Positions 24,704 to 32,347 of a DNA stretch of 34,111 bases are shown here, piece after piece; positions within the stretch are counted from its first letter, which is position 1; each line of letters opens with the position of its first letter. The DNA is taken from the NCBI GenBank assembly GCA_046086225.1, contig JBJSXF010000007.1, positions 1-34,111 on the forward strand, in the 5' to 3' direction. The notes below the pieces were generated by a model, which ran no database searches, had not been told where the DNA came from, and worked only from the letters and a program-made list of their open reading frames with translations. This DNA is from JBJSXF01 sp046086225 (GTDB lineage Bacteria > Actinomycetota > Acidimicrobiia > IMCC26256 > PALSA-610). A program made the position numbers and the translations under genes.

Positions 24704-25932
24704 GCGACCCGGCGACCCGGCGGGTACTTCACCTGGAGGTGCTTGATCCCGGCGATGAAGTTCGACCGCAGCGGCTTCTCGGGCTCGGCCTGCTCTATCG
24801 CGGGCACCCGCTTCGCCATCTCCTCGAGCAGCACCCGGATCTCCATTCGGGCGAGGTTGGCGCCCAGGCAGAAGTGGGGCCCACCACCGCCGAAACCGAC
24901 GTGGTCGTTGGGGTCGCGCAGGATGTCGAACTCGAAGGGCCGGTCGAAGACGTCCTCGTCCCGGTTGGCCGAGATGTAGTACATCGCGATCTTGTCGCCG
25001 GCCTTGATCTCCTGGCCCCGCACCACGGTGTCGCGGGTGACATTGCGCCGGAAGTACATGACGGGCGACGCCCAGCGCACGATCTCCTCGGTCGCCGAGA
25101 CGGCACGGGTCGGGTCGTCGACGAGCAGCTGGTACTGGTCGGGGTTGTCGCAGAAGGCCTTGATGCCGTGCGTGATCGAGTTCCGCGTCGTCTCGTTGCC
25201 GGCCACCGAGATGAGCAGGAAGAAGAGGTTGAAGTCCATCTCGGTGAGCCGGTCACCGTCGATCTCGGACTCGAGCAGCGCGGTCACGATGTCGTCTCGG
25301 GGCTCGCTGCGCCGCTGGGCCGCGAGCTCGTTCGCGTACATGAACATCTCGATCTGGGCCTGCTGGACCAGCGACTCGTCGACCTGGTACTCGGGATCCT
25401 CGGCCCCGATCATGCGGTTCGACCACTCGAAGAGCTTGTGCCGGTCCTCCATCGGGACGCCGAGCATCTCGGCGATGACCTGGAGCGGGAGCTCGGCGGC
25501 CACGTCGACCACGTAATCGCAGCCGCCCTCCTCGATCACCCGGTCGATGATCGCCGCGGTCATCTCGCGGATGTGGGGCTCGAGCATCCGCATCTGCCGA
25601 GGCGTGAAGCCCCGGTTGACGAGCTTGCGGTACCGCGTGTGCTCGGGGGCGTCCATCGTGAGCATGAGGTTGCCGCCGGCCTCGAAGTCGACCGGGTTCT
25701 CCTGCTCCTCGAGCAGCACGACCCCGCCCCGCTTCTGGTCGGAGGAGAACGTGGTGCCGTCGCGTCCGACCGCGACCACGTCGTCGTACTTGGTCACGAC
25801 CCAGAATCCCGGACCGTTGGGTTCGGGGTGCTTGAAGATCGGCGCATGGTTCCGCAGGAACGTGAACCACTCGTGGGGAACGCCCTGCGCGAAGCGGTCG
25901 CGGTCGAGGAGATTGATGTCACTCAGCTGCAT
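24700..25932 (-). CDS. Cytochrome P450, CYP125/CYP142-like
   Basis: A 410-residue soluble bacterial P450. The I-helix AGNETTRN (about 244-251) is the variant typical of CYP124/CYP125/CYP142. ExxR is Glu283-Arg286, and the haem loop is FGGGGPHFCLGANLARME with Cys355 as thiolate ligand. NLMLTMDAPEHTRYRKLVNRGFTPRQM before the C helix also matches that clade. Those mycobacterial enzymes oxidise the terminal carbon of the cholesterol side chain, which fits the FadD19-, Ltp- and KshA-like neighbours. The ATG at 25932 lies 6 nt after TACGAT. No ferredoxin gene is adjacent. Which CYP family it falls in needs alignment. Confidence 0.92.
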   Translation of the reverse strand: MQLSDINLLDRDRFAQGVPHEWFTFLRNHAPIFKHPEPNGPGFWVVTKYDDVVAVGRDGTTFSSDQKRGGVVLLEEQENPVDFEAGGNLMLTMDAPEHTRYRKLVNRGFTPRQMRMLEPHIREMTAAIIDRVIEEGGCDYVVDVAAELPLQVIAEMLGVPMEDRHKLFEWSNRMIGAEDPEYQVDESLVQQAQIEMFMYANELAAQRRSEPRDDIVTALLESEIDGDRLTEMDFNLFFLLISVAGNETTRNSITHGIKAFCDNPDQYQLLVDDPTRAVSATEEIVRWASPVMYFRRNVTRDTVVRGQEIKAGDKIAMYYISANRDEDVFDRPFEFDILRDPNDHVGFGGGGPHFCLGANLARMEIRVLLEEMAKRVPAIEQAEPEKPLRSNFIAGIKHLQVKYPPGRRVA

Positions 25933-25938
25933 GACTGC

Positions 25939-25944
25939 ATCGTA
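25939..25944 (-). promoter_or_regulatory. Putative leaderless -10 box of the P450 operon
   Basis: Minus-strand TACGAT ends 6 nt before the ATG at 25932, in the 52-nt spacer after the Ltp3-like stop. It would start a P450-LLM-LLM-ligase transcript. Confidence 0.48.
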
Positions 25945-25984
25945 ACGACGAGGAACCGGCCCGCGCGCCGCTTCGGGCCGACGA

Positions 25985-27151
25985 TCACTCGGGCTTGTCG
26001 CTCCCGACGACCCACATCGCGAAGAACTGCGAGCCGCCCCCGTACGCGTGGCCGAGCGCCTTGCCGGTGCGCAGGTCCACCTGGTAGTCGCCGGCCATGC
26101 CCCGCACCTGCTGGGCCGCCTCACCGAAGCGGACCATGCCGCTCGCCCCGATCGGATTCGAGGAGAGCACCCCGCCGGAGGGGTTCCAAGGGATGTCGCC
26201 GTCGGGCGCGGTCGCCCCCGCCTCGGTCAGCTTCCACCCCTCGCCCTCGACGCAGAACCCGAGGTTCTCGAGCCACATCGGCTCGTACCACGAGAACGGC
26301 ACGTAGACCTCGGCGCAGTCGAAATCGCGCCGGGGGTCGGAGATGCCGGCCTGCCGGTACAGGTCGGCCGCGCAGTCCTTGCCCGCCTGCGGGTTGACCT
26401 GGTCGCGGCGAGCGAACATCGTCGGCTCGCTGCGCATGGCCATGCCGTGCACCCACGCCGGGGGGTTGGGGGCGGCATCGGCGACCTGCTCGCTCCCCAG
26501 CACCATCGCCATCGCCCCGTCCGAGCTCGGACAGGTGTCGAGGTAGCGCAGCGGATCCCAGAGCAGGAACGACTCCTCCACCATTTGGAGGGTGATGTCG
26601 GTCATGTGCAGGTGCGCCTTGGGGTTGCGCAGGGCCGCCAGACGGTCCTTCACGGCCACCAAGTGACCGATGTGCCGGGGCGCGCCCGAGCGGTGGATGT
26701 AGGCGCGGATGAGCGGGGCGAAGAATCCGCCCGCCCCGGCCACCAGCGGCGGCGCGAACGGCATCGGGACCGAGAGCCCCCAGGTGGCGTTGCTCTCGGA
26801 CTGCTTCTCGAAGGCCACCGTCAGCACCCGCTCGTGGACCCCCGCCGCCACCAGCTTGGCCGCCACGATCGCAGTGGAGCCACCGACACTGCCCGCGGTG
26901 TGCACGCGCATCATCGGCTTCCCCACCGCGCCGAGGGCATCGGCGAGGTACAGCTCGGGCATGGCGATGCCCTCGAACATGTCGGGGGCCTTGCCGATCA
27001 CGACGGCGTCGATGTCGGCGTAGGTGAGCCCGGCGTCGTCGAGCGCCTCCTGGGCGGCTTCCCGCACCAGCCCGGCCAACGAGACGTCCTTGCGCGCCGA
27101 TCGGTGGGCGGTCTGCCCGATCCCGACGACGGCGACCCGCTGTCCGGCCAT
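25985..27151 (-). CDS. Thiolase-fold lipid-transfer protein, Ltp3-like, lacking the thiolase Cys and His
   Basis: A 388-residue SCP2-thiolase-type protein, close in length to mycobacterial Ltp3. The N-terminal half has VAVVGIGQTAHRS and TYADIDAVVIGKAPDM. Where thiolases carry the nucleophile Cys it reads HTAGSVGGST (about 84-93), with no Cys. The C-terminal NPSGGVLSSNPIGASGMVR (323-341) has Asn332 where the catalytic GHP His is expected, and GHAYGGGSQ replaces CGGGG. Classical thiolysis is therefore unlikely; aldolase-like cleavage, as shown for Ltp2 with a DUF35 partner, is the better analogy. The ATG at 27151 overlaps the preceding stop by one base (TGATG). Confidence 0.87.
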   Translation of the reverse strand: MAGQRVAVVGIGQTAHRSARKDVSLAGLVREAAQEALDDAGLTYADIDAVVIGKAPDMFEGIAMPELYLADALGAVGKPMMRVHTAGSVGGSTAIVAAKLVAAGVHERVLTVAFEKQSESNATWGLSVPMPFAPPLVAGAGGFFAPLIRAYIHRSGAPRHIGHLVAVKDRLAALRNPKAHLHMTDITLQMVEESFLLWDPLRYLDTCPSSDGAMAMVLGSEQVADAAPNPPAWVHGMAMRSEPTMFARRDQVNPQAGKDCAADLYRQAGISDPRRDFDCAEVYVPFSWYEPMWLENLGFCVEGEGWKLTEAGATAPDGDIPWNPSGGVLSSNPIGASGMVRFGEAAQQVRGMAGDYQVDLRTGKALGHAYGGGSQFFAMWVVGSDKPE

Positions 27152-28203
27152 CAGTTCCCTCCCTCGAGGACGCAGACCATGTTCTGCTGCAGACAGGGTC
27201 CGCTCGTCGCGTGGGCGACGCCGCGCCCGGCCTCGCCCGCCGTGATGCGCTTCGCCACCTCGCCGATGCGGATCAGCCCGGCGCTCATGACCGGGTTCGC
27301 CGCGAGCGGCCCCCCTGACGGATTGACCGTCGTCGAGCCACCGAGCCCGAGCGCCTCGGCGAGGATGAGCTCCTCGTGCGAGAACTGGGCGTGGAGCTCG
27401 GCAATGTCGAACGCGCCCTTCGCGCCGGCCGCCTCGGCGGCCTGGCCGGTCGAGACCGACCGGGTGAGGTCGCGCACCCCGAGGCCGTGGGCCTCGATGC
27501 GGTGCTCGATCCCCCGGATCCACGCCGGCCGCTCGCACACCCGCCGGGCGAGATCGCCCGCCGCGAGCACGATCGCCGCCGCCCCGTCGGTGATGGGCGG
27601 AATATCGGCATCCCGCAAGGGGGCGTGGGTCACCGGCGTGCCGAGCACGTCGGCCGCCGTGACGTTTCCGGAGCGAACCGCCGCCGGGTTGGCGAGCGCG
27701 GCTCGCTGCGACCGGGCCGCGACCTCGGCGAGGTCGGCCTCGGTGCGACCGCTCGCCTCGAGGTAGGCGCTTGCCTGGAGCGCGGCCATGTCGACCATCG
27801 AGGGCCAGAGCGGAAGGAGGTAGTAGGGATCGGTCTGCAGCGTCATGATCTCGTGGAGATCGCCGGGCGATGACTTGCCGAACCCGTAGACGAGCGCCGA
27901 GTCGACCTCACCGGTCTGGATCGCGATCCAGGCCTCGTAGAGCGCCCAGGCCGCGTCCATCTCGACGTGGCTCTCGCGCAGCGGCGGCCAGGCGCCGACC
28001 GCGTCGAGGCCGGCGACGAAGGCGAAGGGTCCACCTTGCAGGTAGTCGAGGCTGCCCGAGCACACGAACCCGAGCTCGTCCTTCGGGATCCCCCCGGCGG
28101 CGAGCGCCGCCTGCACGACGGGCACGATCATCTCGGTCTCGTTGTGGACCGGGTCCTCGGCCACGGCCGAGCAGGCGAAGGAGACGACGGCGACGTCGCG
28201 CAT
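27151..28203 (-). CDS. Thiolase-fold lipid-transfer protein, Ltp4-like, lacking the thiolase Cys and His
   Basis: A 350-residue SCP2-thiolase-type protein, close in length to mycobacterial Ltp4. HVEMDAAWALYEAW (about 79-92) occupies the nucleophile helix without a Cys there. NPSGGPLAANPVMSAGLIR (294-312) has Asn303 instead of the catalytic His, and SGPCLQQNMVCVLEG forms the C-terminal strand. GFGKSSPGDLHEIM and WPSMVDMAALQASAY are further landmarks. It is sandwiched between the DUF35 and Ltp3-like genes with TGATG junctions on both sides, so the three products are expected at equal stoichiometry and probably form one complex acting on acyl-CoA steroid intermediates. Confidence 0.86.
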   Translation of the reverse strand: MRDVAVVSFACSAVAEDPVHNETEMIVPVVQAALAAGGIPKDELGFVCSGSLDYLQGGPFAFVAGLDAVGAWPPLRESHVEMDAAWALYEAWIAIQTGEVDSALVYGFGKSSPGDLHEIMTLQTDPYYLLPLWPSMVDMAALQASAYLEASGRTEADLAEVAARSQRAALANPAAVRSGNVTAADVLGTPVTHAPLRDADIPPITDGAAAIVLAAGDLARRVCERPAWIRGIEHRIEAHGLGVRDLTRSVSTGQAAEAAGAKGAFDIAELHAQFSHEELILAEALGLGGSTTVNPSGGPLAANPVMSAGLIRIGEVAKRITAGEAGRGVAHATSGPCLQQNMVCVLEGGN

Positions 28204-29192
28204 CAGAGGTTGTCCTTGTAGTGCTCGTAAGGGGCGTCGGGCTCACCGGTCGGCTCGAACCACAGGATCGACGTGTGATCGGGCTTCAGCTCGTCGGCCC
28301 ACTTGGCCTTCACCCGCATGCCCATGTGGACCTCGTCGACCGAGCAGCCCCGGATGAGTCCGAAGAACGTGTTGTCGGCCCCGTCGAGCAGGATCTGGGC
28401 CGAGGCGTAGGGGATCTCCGGCGCGAGTTCGGAGAGCCCCGGGATGTTCACCACGCAGAACGTGGTCACGCACCCGGTGTCGGCCACCTCGACCTCGATC
28501 GACGTGGGCTCACCCGTCTTGGGGTCGGTACCCCGGGAGCTCGCGTACACGTCGGTCGAGTGCGGCGCCCGGGCGCCGATGATCTTGCCCTCGGCCATGC
28601 CGAGCAGGTACCGGGTGGTCGACTTGCCGGCGGTGTTCACGAAGTCGAGCGCGATCGGCACGGTGATGCCGGTGACTTCCGGCTCCTCACCCTCGACGGG
28701 CACGCGCACGGGCGCGGGCACCGGTTGCTCACCGTCGGCGAGCGGCACCCACGCTTCGATGTCGGTCATGTAGCCGGTGCGCTCGGCCCGCCAGCGCGGC
28801 GCGACCCGGGAACCGATCGTGATCGCGTCGGCCGAGCCGCAGTCGACCATGTGGAGCAGCGCGGTGTCGGCGCCGTCGGGCCGGATGAGGGCGAAGGCGA
28901 ACGGGCGCTCGAGCGTGTGCTTGCCGACCCGGGGCTCGGCGACCCAGGTGAAGGCCTGGACGGTGCCGATCGGGCCGACCTCGACCCAGTGCTCACCCGT
29001 CGGCGCCACCGCTGCGCTCGTCGTCGGGTCGTACTCGGTCGGCGGCACGAGCACCCGACCGTCGGCGAGGCGTACGCCGAGCAGCCGACCGTCGCGCAGG
29101 CCGGTCAGGAACCGTCCGATCACGGGCCCGACCGAGCGGGTGTAACCGCCCGGGTACTCGAGCACGCGCTCGGCCGAGAACGTCTGGGTCAT
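28203..29192 (-). CDS. Tandem DUF35 OB-fold acyl-CoA-binding protein (Rv3521-like)
   Basis: A 329-residue protein with two DUF35-type OB folds, at roughly residues 30-135 and 180-310. DUF35 proteins partner thiolase-fold enzymes, as ChsH2 does with Ltp2. The first unit reads GVRLADGRVLVPPTEYDP...WVEVGPIGTVQAFTWV...FALIRPDGADTALLHMVD; the second ends FFGLIRGCSVDEVHMGMRVKAKW. The rubredoxin-like zinc ribbon that normally precedes the OB fold has lost its cysteines in both units (for example LADGRVLVPPTEYDP). The ATG at 29192 has a strong AGGAGG 5 nt upstream, marking the start of the DUF35-Ltp4-Ltp3 block, 35 nt after the upstream ligase. Confidence 0.85.
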   Translation of the reverse strand: MTQTFSAERVLEYPGGYTRSVGPVIGRFLTGLRDGRLLGVRLADGRVLVPPTEYDPTTSAAVAPTGEHWVEVGPIGTVQAFTWVAEPRVGKHTLERPFAFALIRPDGADTALLHMVDCGSADAITIGSRVAPRWRAERTGYMTDIEAWVPLADGEQPVPAPVRVPVEGEEPEVTGITVPIALDFVNTAGKSTTRYLLGMAEGKIIGARAPHSTDVYASSRGTDPKTGEPTSIEVEVADTGCVTTFCVVNIPGLSELAPEIPYASAQILLDGADNTFFGLIRGCSVDEVHMGMRVKAKWADELKPDHTSILWFEPTGEPDAPYEHYKDNL

Positions 29193-29227
29193 CGATCCTC
29201 CTCGTTGCGGCCGGGCCGGGGCCCGCC

Positions 29228-30775
29228 TCAGATCGCTCGGTCGCGACCTTCCCAGTACGGGTCGCGCAGGGTGCGCTTGAGCAGCTTGCCGGTGGGCTCA
29301 CGCGGCAAGGCCTCCATGAAGTCGATGCTGCGCGGCCACTTGTACTTGCCCAGCCGGGCCCGCACGTGCTCCATGATCGACGTCCGGAGCGCGTCGTCGC
29401 CCGCGACTCCCGGGAGCGGCTCCACGACCGCCTTGATCTGCTCGCCCATGTCGTCGTCGGGAATACCGAACACGGCCACGTCGCCGACCTGCGGGTGCTC
29501 GTGGATGCAGCCCTCGATCTCGGCCGGGTAGATGTTCACGCCGCCGGCGATGATCATGTCGCTCTTGCGGTCGCAGAGGAACAGGTAGCCGTCCTCGTTG
29601 AGGTAGCCGATGTCGCCGACGGTGAAGTAGCCCTCGGCGTCGTGCGAGTCGTCGGTCTTCGCGCTGTCACCCTTGTACTCGAAGGTGCGGCCACCGCCCA
29701 TGCGCATCCAGACGGTGCCGGGCTCGCCCGTGGGCATCGCATTGCCGTCGTCATCGGTGATCTTGAGCTCGCTCGCCGGCCAGACGCGACCCACGGTGCC
29801 GGGGTACTTCACCCACTCGTCGGGCGGGGCGAGCGTGCCGCCGCCCTCGGTCGCCGCGTAGTACTCCCAGATGACCGGGCCCCACCAGTCGAGCATCTTG
29901 CGCTTCACGTCGACGGGGCAAGGGGCGGCGGCGTGGATCGCCCACCGCATCGAGGAGACGTCGTACTTCGCCTTCGCCTCGTCGGGGAGCTGGAGCATGC
30001 GGATGAACTGGGTCGGGACCATGTGGGTGTGCGTGCACTTGTACCGGTCGATGAGGCGCAGGGCCTCCTCGGGGTCCCACCGGTCCATCGCCACGACCGT
30101 GTGCCCCATGTGGAGCGAGTTGCCGGCGAAGGTGGTGACCGCAGTGTGGTAGTTGGGCGAGGTCGAGAGGTGGACGTTGCCGTCTTTCGGCGGGATCCCG
30201 AAGAGCTGGAGCAAGAAGGTGAAGAGCTCGGCGCTGGTGTCGGGGTCCAGGTCGTTGAGGGGGCGCTTCACGCCCTTGGGCTTGCCCGTGGTGCCCGACG
30301 TGTAGTGCATCGCCGCGCCGGTGGCGCGGTCCTCGGGGAGCGTCGTCGGCTGGGCGTCGACGAGCTCGGCGAACGAGCGGAAGCCGGCAACCGTGCCGTG
30401 GGCGAGCCGCGCCTCGGCGGGGACGCCCGCCTCGTCGGCCGCGGCCGCGATGGTGTCGGCGTAGCGCTCGTGGCTCACGAGCACCTTGGCCTCGGAGTCC
30501 TTGATGATGTACGCGATCTCCACCGGGCTGAGGCGGTAGTTGATCGGCACGTAGTAGAAGCCGGCCTGCAGCGCGGCAAGGTAGAGGTGGAACGGGTTCG
30601 ACCCGTTGGGCAGCACCGCGGCGACCGCGTCGCCCTTCTGCACCCCGAGCGACCGGAGCGCGTGGACGACCTGGTTCGCCCGGGCCAACACATCGCCCGC
30701 CGCGTGCTCGGTGCCGTCGGGGTCAATGACGGCGATGTACCCGGGGTCTTCCTGTGCGTGCTTCCAGAAGCTCAT
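29228..30775 (-). CDS. Acyl-CoA synthetase (class I adenylate-forming enzyme)
   Basis: A 515-residue ANL-superfamily ligase activating a carboxylic acid to its CoA thioester. The P-loop is YTSGTTGKPKGV (158-169). The adenine motif is WEYYAATEGGG, the hinge region is GYFTVGDIGYLNEDGYLFLCDRKSDMI, GGVNIYPAEIEG follows, and the catalytic lysine is in EPTGKLLKR near the C-terminus. It resembles mycobacterial FadD4-like ligases more than FadD19. Co-location with FadD19-like and Ltp genes suggests a steroid acid or shorter side-chain substrate. The ATG at 30775 heads the minus-strand block; the divergent hydratase begins 83 nt away with a palindrome in between. Confidence 0.9.
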   Translation of the reverse strand: MSFWKHAQEDPGYIAVIDPDGTEHAAGDVLARANQVVHALRSLGVQKGDAVAAVLPNGSNPFHLYLAALQAGFYYVPINYRLSPVEIAYIIKDSEAKVLVSHERYADTIAAAADEAGVPAEARLAHGTVAGFRSFAELVDAQPTTLPEDRATGAAMHYTSGTTGKPKGVKRPLNDLDPDTSAELFTFLLQLFGIPPKDGNVHLSTSPNYHTAVTTFAGNSLHMGHTVVAMDRWDPEEALRLIDRYKCTHTHMVPTQFIRMLQLPDEAKAKYDVSSMRWAIHAAAPCPVDVKRKMLDWWGPVIWEYYAATEGGGTLAPPDEWVKYPGTVGRVWPASELKITDDDGNAMPTGEPGTVWMRMGGGRTFEYKGDSAKTDDSHDAEGYFTVGDIGYLNEDGYLFLCDRKSDMIIAGGVNIYPAEIEGCIHEHPQVGDVAVFGIPDDDMGEQIKAVVEPLPGVAGDDALRTSIMEHVRARLGKYKWPRSIDFMEALPREPTGKLLKRTLRDPYWEGRDRAI

Positions 30776-30785
30776 GCCCCGCAGT

Positions 30786-30796
30786 GAACCAGGTTC
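30786..30796. promoter_or_regulatory. Palindrome between the divergent ligase and hydratase genes, possible operator
   Basis: GAACC A GGTTC is a perfect 5-bp inverted repeat around one base, 10 nt ahead of the ligase ATG and in the shared promoter spacer. It resembles a small TetR-type operator. The KstR consensus has AAC and GTT two bases apart, whereas here they are three apart, so KstR itself is not claimed. Confidence 0.35.
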
Positions 30797-30844
30797 GGCC
30801 CCGGGTCGCCAACCCGCACCGGACCGGCCGGGACGGGCCGCGCC

Positions 30845-30850
30845 TAGGCT
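30845..30850 (+). promoter_or_regulatory. Putative leaderless -10 box of the enoyl-CoA hydratase operon
   Basis: TAGGCT ends 8 nt before the GTG at 30859. The surrounding sequence has no Shine-Dalgarno. Confidence 0.48.
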
Positions 30851-30858
30851 CCCGCCCC

Positions 30859-31671
30859 GTGACCGAGACCCTCGACATCAGCACCGAGCACTGCACGATC
30901 GAGCGCGACGGACCGGTCGTGATCCTCACGATGAACCGGCCCGAGAAGAAGAACGCGCTGTCCCCCGCCATGCTCGCCGGACTCGTCCTCGGCTACGAGT
31001 ACATCGACGAGCACGACGACGTCGCCTGCGCCGTCCTCACCGGCGCCGGGGGCAACTTCTGCTCCGGAATGGACCTCGTCTCGATGGGTCAGCCCTCCGA
31101 GGATTCCAAGGTCCAGGAGGTCATGGCCCGGGGGGACAACCCCCATTGGAAGGCGCTCCTGCGCGACTACCGGCTCTCCAAGCCGCTCATCGCCGCCGTC
31201 GAGGGCTACGCCGTCGCCGGGGGCAGCGAGATCCTCCAGGGCACCGACATCCGGGTCGCGGGCGAGGGTGCCGTCTTCGGGGTCTGGGAGGCCCGCCGGG
31301 GCCTGTTCCCGCTCGGGGGCTCGGCCTGCCGGCTCCCCCGCCAGATCCCGTACACGATCGCCATGGACATCCTGCTCCGGTGCCCGGAGGTGCCCGCCCC
31401 CGAAGCCCGCGACATCGGCCTCATCGGCCACGTCGTCCCCGACGGCCAGGCCCTCAGCCGGGCGCGCGAGCTCGCGGCCGAGGTCGCCCGCAACGCCCCA
31501 CTCTCCCTGAAGGCGATCCTGCGGGCCTGGCGCGAGACCGAGCACATGAGCGACGCCGAGGCGATGGCCCACCAGGATCCCATCGGCTGGGAGGTCTTCG
31601 CGAGCGAGGATGCCCAGGAGGGTCCCCGGGCCTTCGCCGAGAAGCGGGCGCCGGTCTTCAAGGGCAAGTAG
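30859..31671 (+). CDS. Enoyl-CoA hydratase/isomerase, EchA19-like crotonase
   Basis: A 270-residue crotonase-fold enzyme that hydrates 2-enoyl-CoA in beta-oxidation. The oxyanion-hole motif GGNFCSGMDLVSM (about 64-76) and the EGYAVAGGSEILQGTDIRV segment are clear. The catalytic glutamates align as Glu124 (GGSE) and Glu144 (WEARRGLFPLGG), so hydratase activity is likely. The FGVWEARRGLFPLGGSACRL segment recalls EchA19, the steroid enoyl-CoA hydratase neighbouring fadD19 in mycobacteria. GTG start 8 nt after TAGGCT. It is followed without a gap by the thioesterase gene. Confidence 0.92.
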   Translation: MTETLDISTEHCTIERDGPVVILTMNRPEKKNALSPAMLAGLVLGYEYIDEHDDVACAVLTGAGGNFCSGMDLVSMGQPSEDSKVQEVMARGDNPHWKALLRDYRLSKPLIAAVEGYAVAGGSEILQGTDIRVAGEGAVFGVWEARRGLFPLGGSACRLPRQIPYTIAMDILLRCPEVPAPEARDIGLIGHVVPDGQALSRARELAAEVARNAPLSLKAILRAWRETEHMSDAEAMAHQDPIGWEVFASEDAQEGPRAFAEKRAPVFKGK

Positions 31672-32328
31672 GTGTCGGAGGCCGCACCCGGGCTCCCCGA
31701 TTCGCCGGCGTTCGCCACCGCCGAGCGGGCCGAGCTCGCCGCCGCACTCCGCGGGCTCATCGACGCCGCGATGTCGGTGCCGGATCTCGATGCCGGGACC
31801 CTGCGCACTGCCGCCGCCGAGATCGAATCCATCGCCACCCGGTTCGGGCGGGGCCCGGCGGGGGCCGGATACCGACCCCGGAGCCACGGCGACTACCTGC
31901 CCCGGTCCCCCATCGTCGGCGAGGCGTCGCCCCTCTCCCCGCGTCTCGACTGGGAGGTCGCCGAGATCGACGGCCGACCGGGCATCGAGGCCCGCGGCTC
32001 GTTCGGCGCCGCCTACGAAGGGCCACCCACCTACGTGCACGGCGGCTGGCTCGCCTGCGCCTTCGACGAGGTGCTGGGCATCGCCAATATCGTCGCGGGC
32101 CACCCCGGCATGACCGGCCGCCTCACGATCCACTACCGGCGACCGACCCCGCTCTTCACCGATCTCCGCTTCCGGGCGCGCGTCGAGCGCGTCGAGGGCC
32201 GCCGGATCATCTCGCACGCCGAGTGCCGCCACGGCGACGTGCTCACCTGCGAGGCCGAGGGCGTGTTCGTGCAGCCCGACCCCGAACGAGCCCGCCAGTA
32301 TTTCGGCGACGCCCCCGAGACGGGCTGA
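31672..32328 (+). CDS. Hotdog-fold (PaaI-like) thioesterase family protein
   Basis: A 218-residue protein with a helical N-terminal extension (about 1-60) and a single hotdog domain at about 85-205. The YVHGGWLACAFDEVLGIAN segment is the HGG-type active-site helix of PaaI thioesterases, followed by GRLTIHYRRPTPLFTDLRF and ISHAECRHGDVLTCEAEGVFV. It probably hydrolyses an acyl-CoA or binds one. The GTG directly follows the hydratase TAG, so the two genes form an operon. The N-terminal extension is not typical of PaaI and could mediate dimerisation. Confidence 0.85.
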   Translation: MSEAAPGLPDSPAFATAERAELAAALRGLIDAAMSVPDLDAGTLRTAAAEIESIATRFGRGPAGAGYRPRSHGDYLPRSPIVGEASPLSPRLDWEVAEIDGRPGIEARGSFGAAYEGPPTYVHGGWLACAFDEVLGIANIVAGHPGMTGRLTIHYRRPTPLFTDLRFRARVERVEGRRIISHAECRHGDVLTCEAEGVFVQPDPERARQYFGDAPETG

Positions 32329-32335
32329 CCCGACC

Positions 32336-32341
32336 TACGCT
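32336..32341 (+). promoter_or_regulatory. Putative leaderless -10 box of the PLP lyase gene
   Basis: TACGCT ends 6 nt before the GTG at 32348, in the 19-nt spacer after the thioesterase stop. Confidence 0.45.
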
Positions 32342-32347
32342 CGCTCC

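Noticed and set aside
30776..30858. KstR or KstR2 binding site
   Set aside because: The only palindrome has a three-base gap between AAC and GTT instead of two, and no KstR2-like CAAG/CTTG pair was seen. Regulation by these repressors is not supported.
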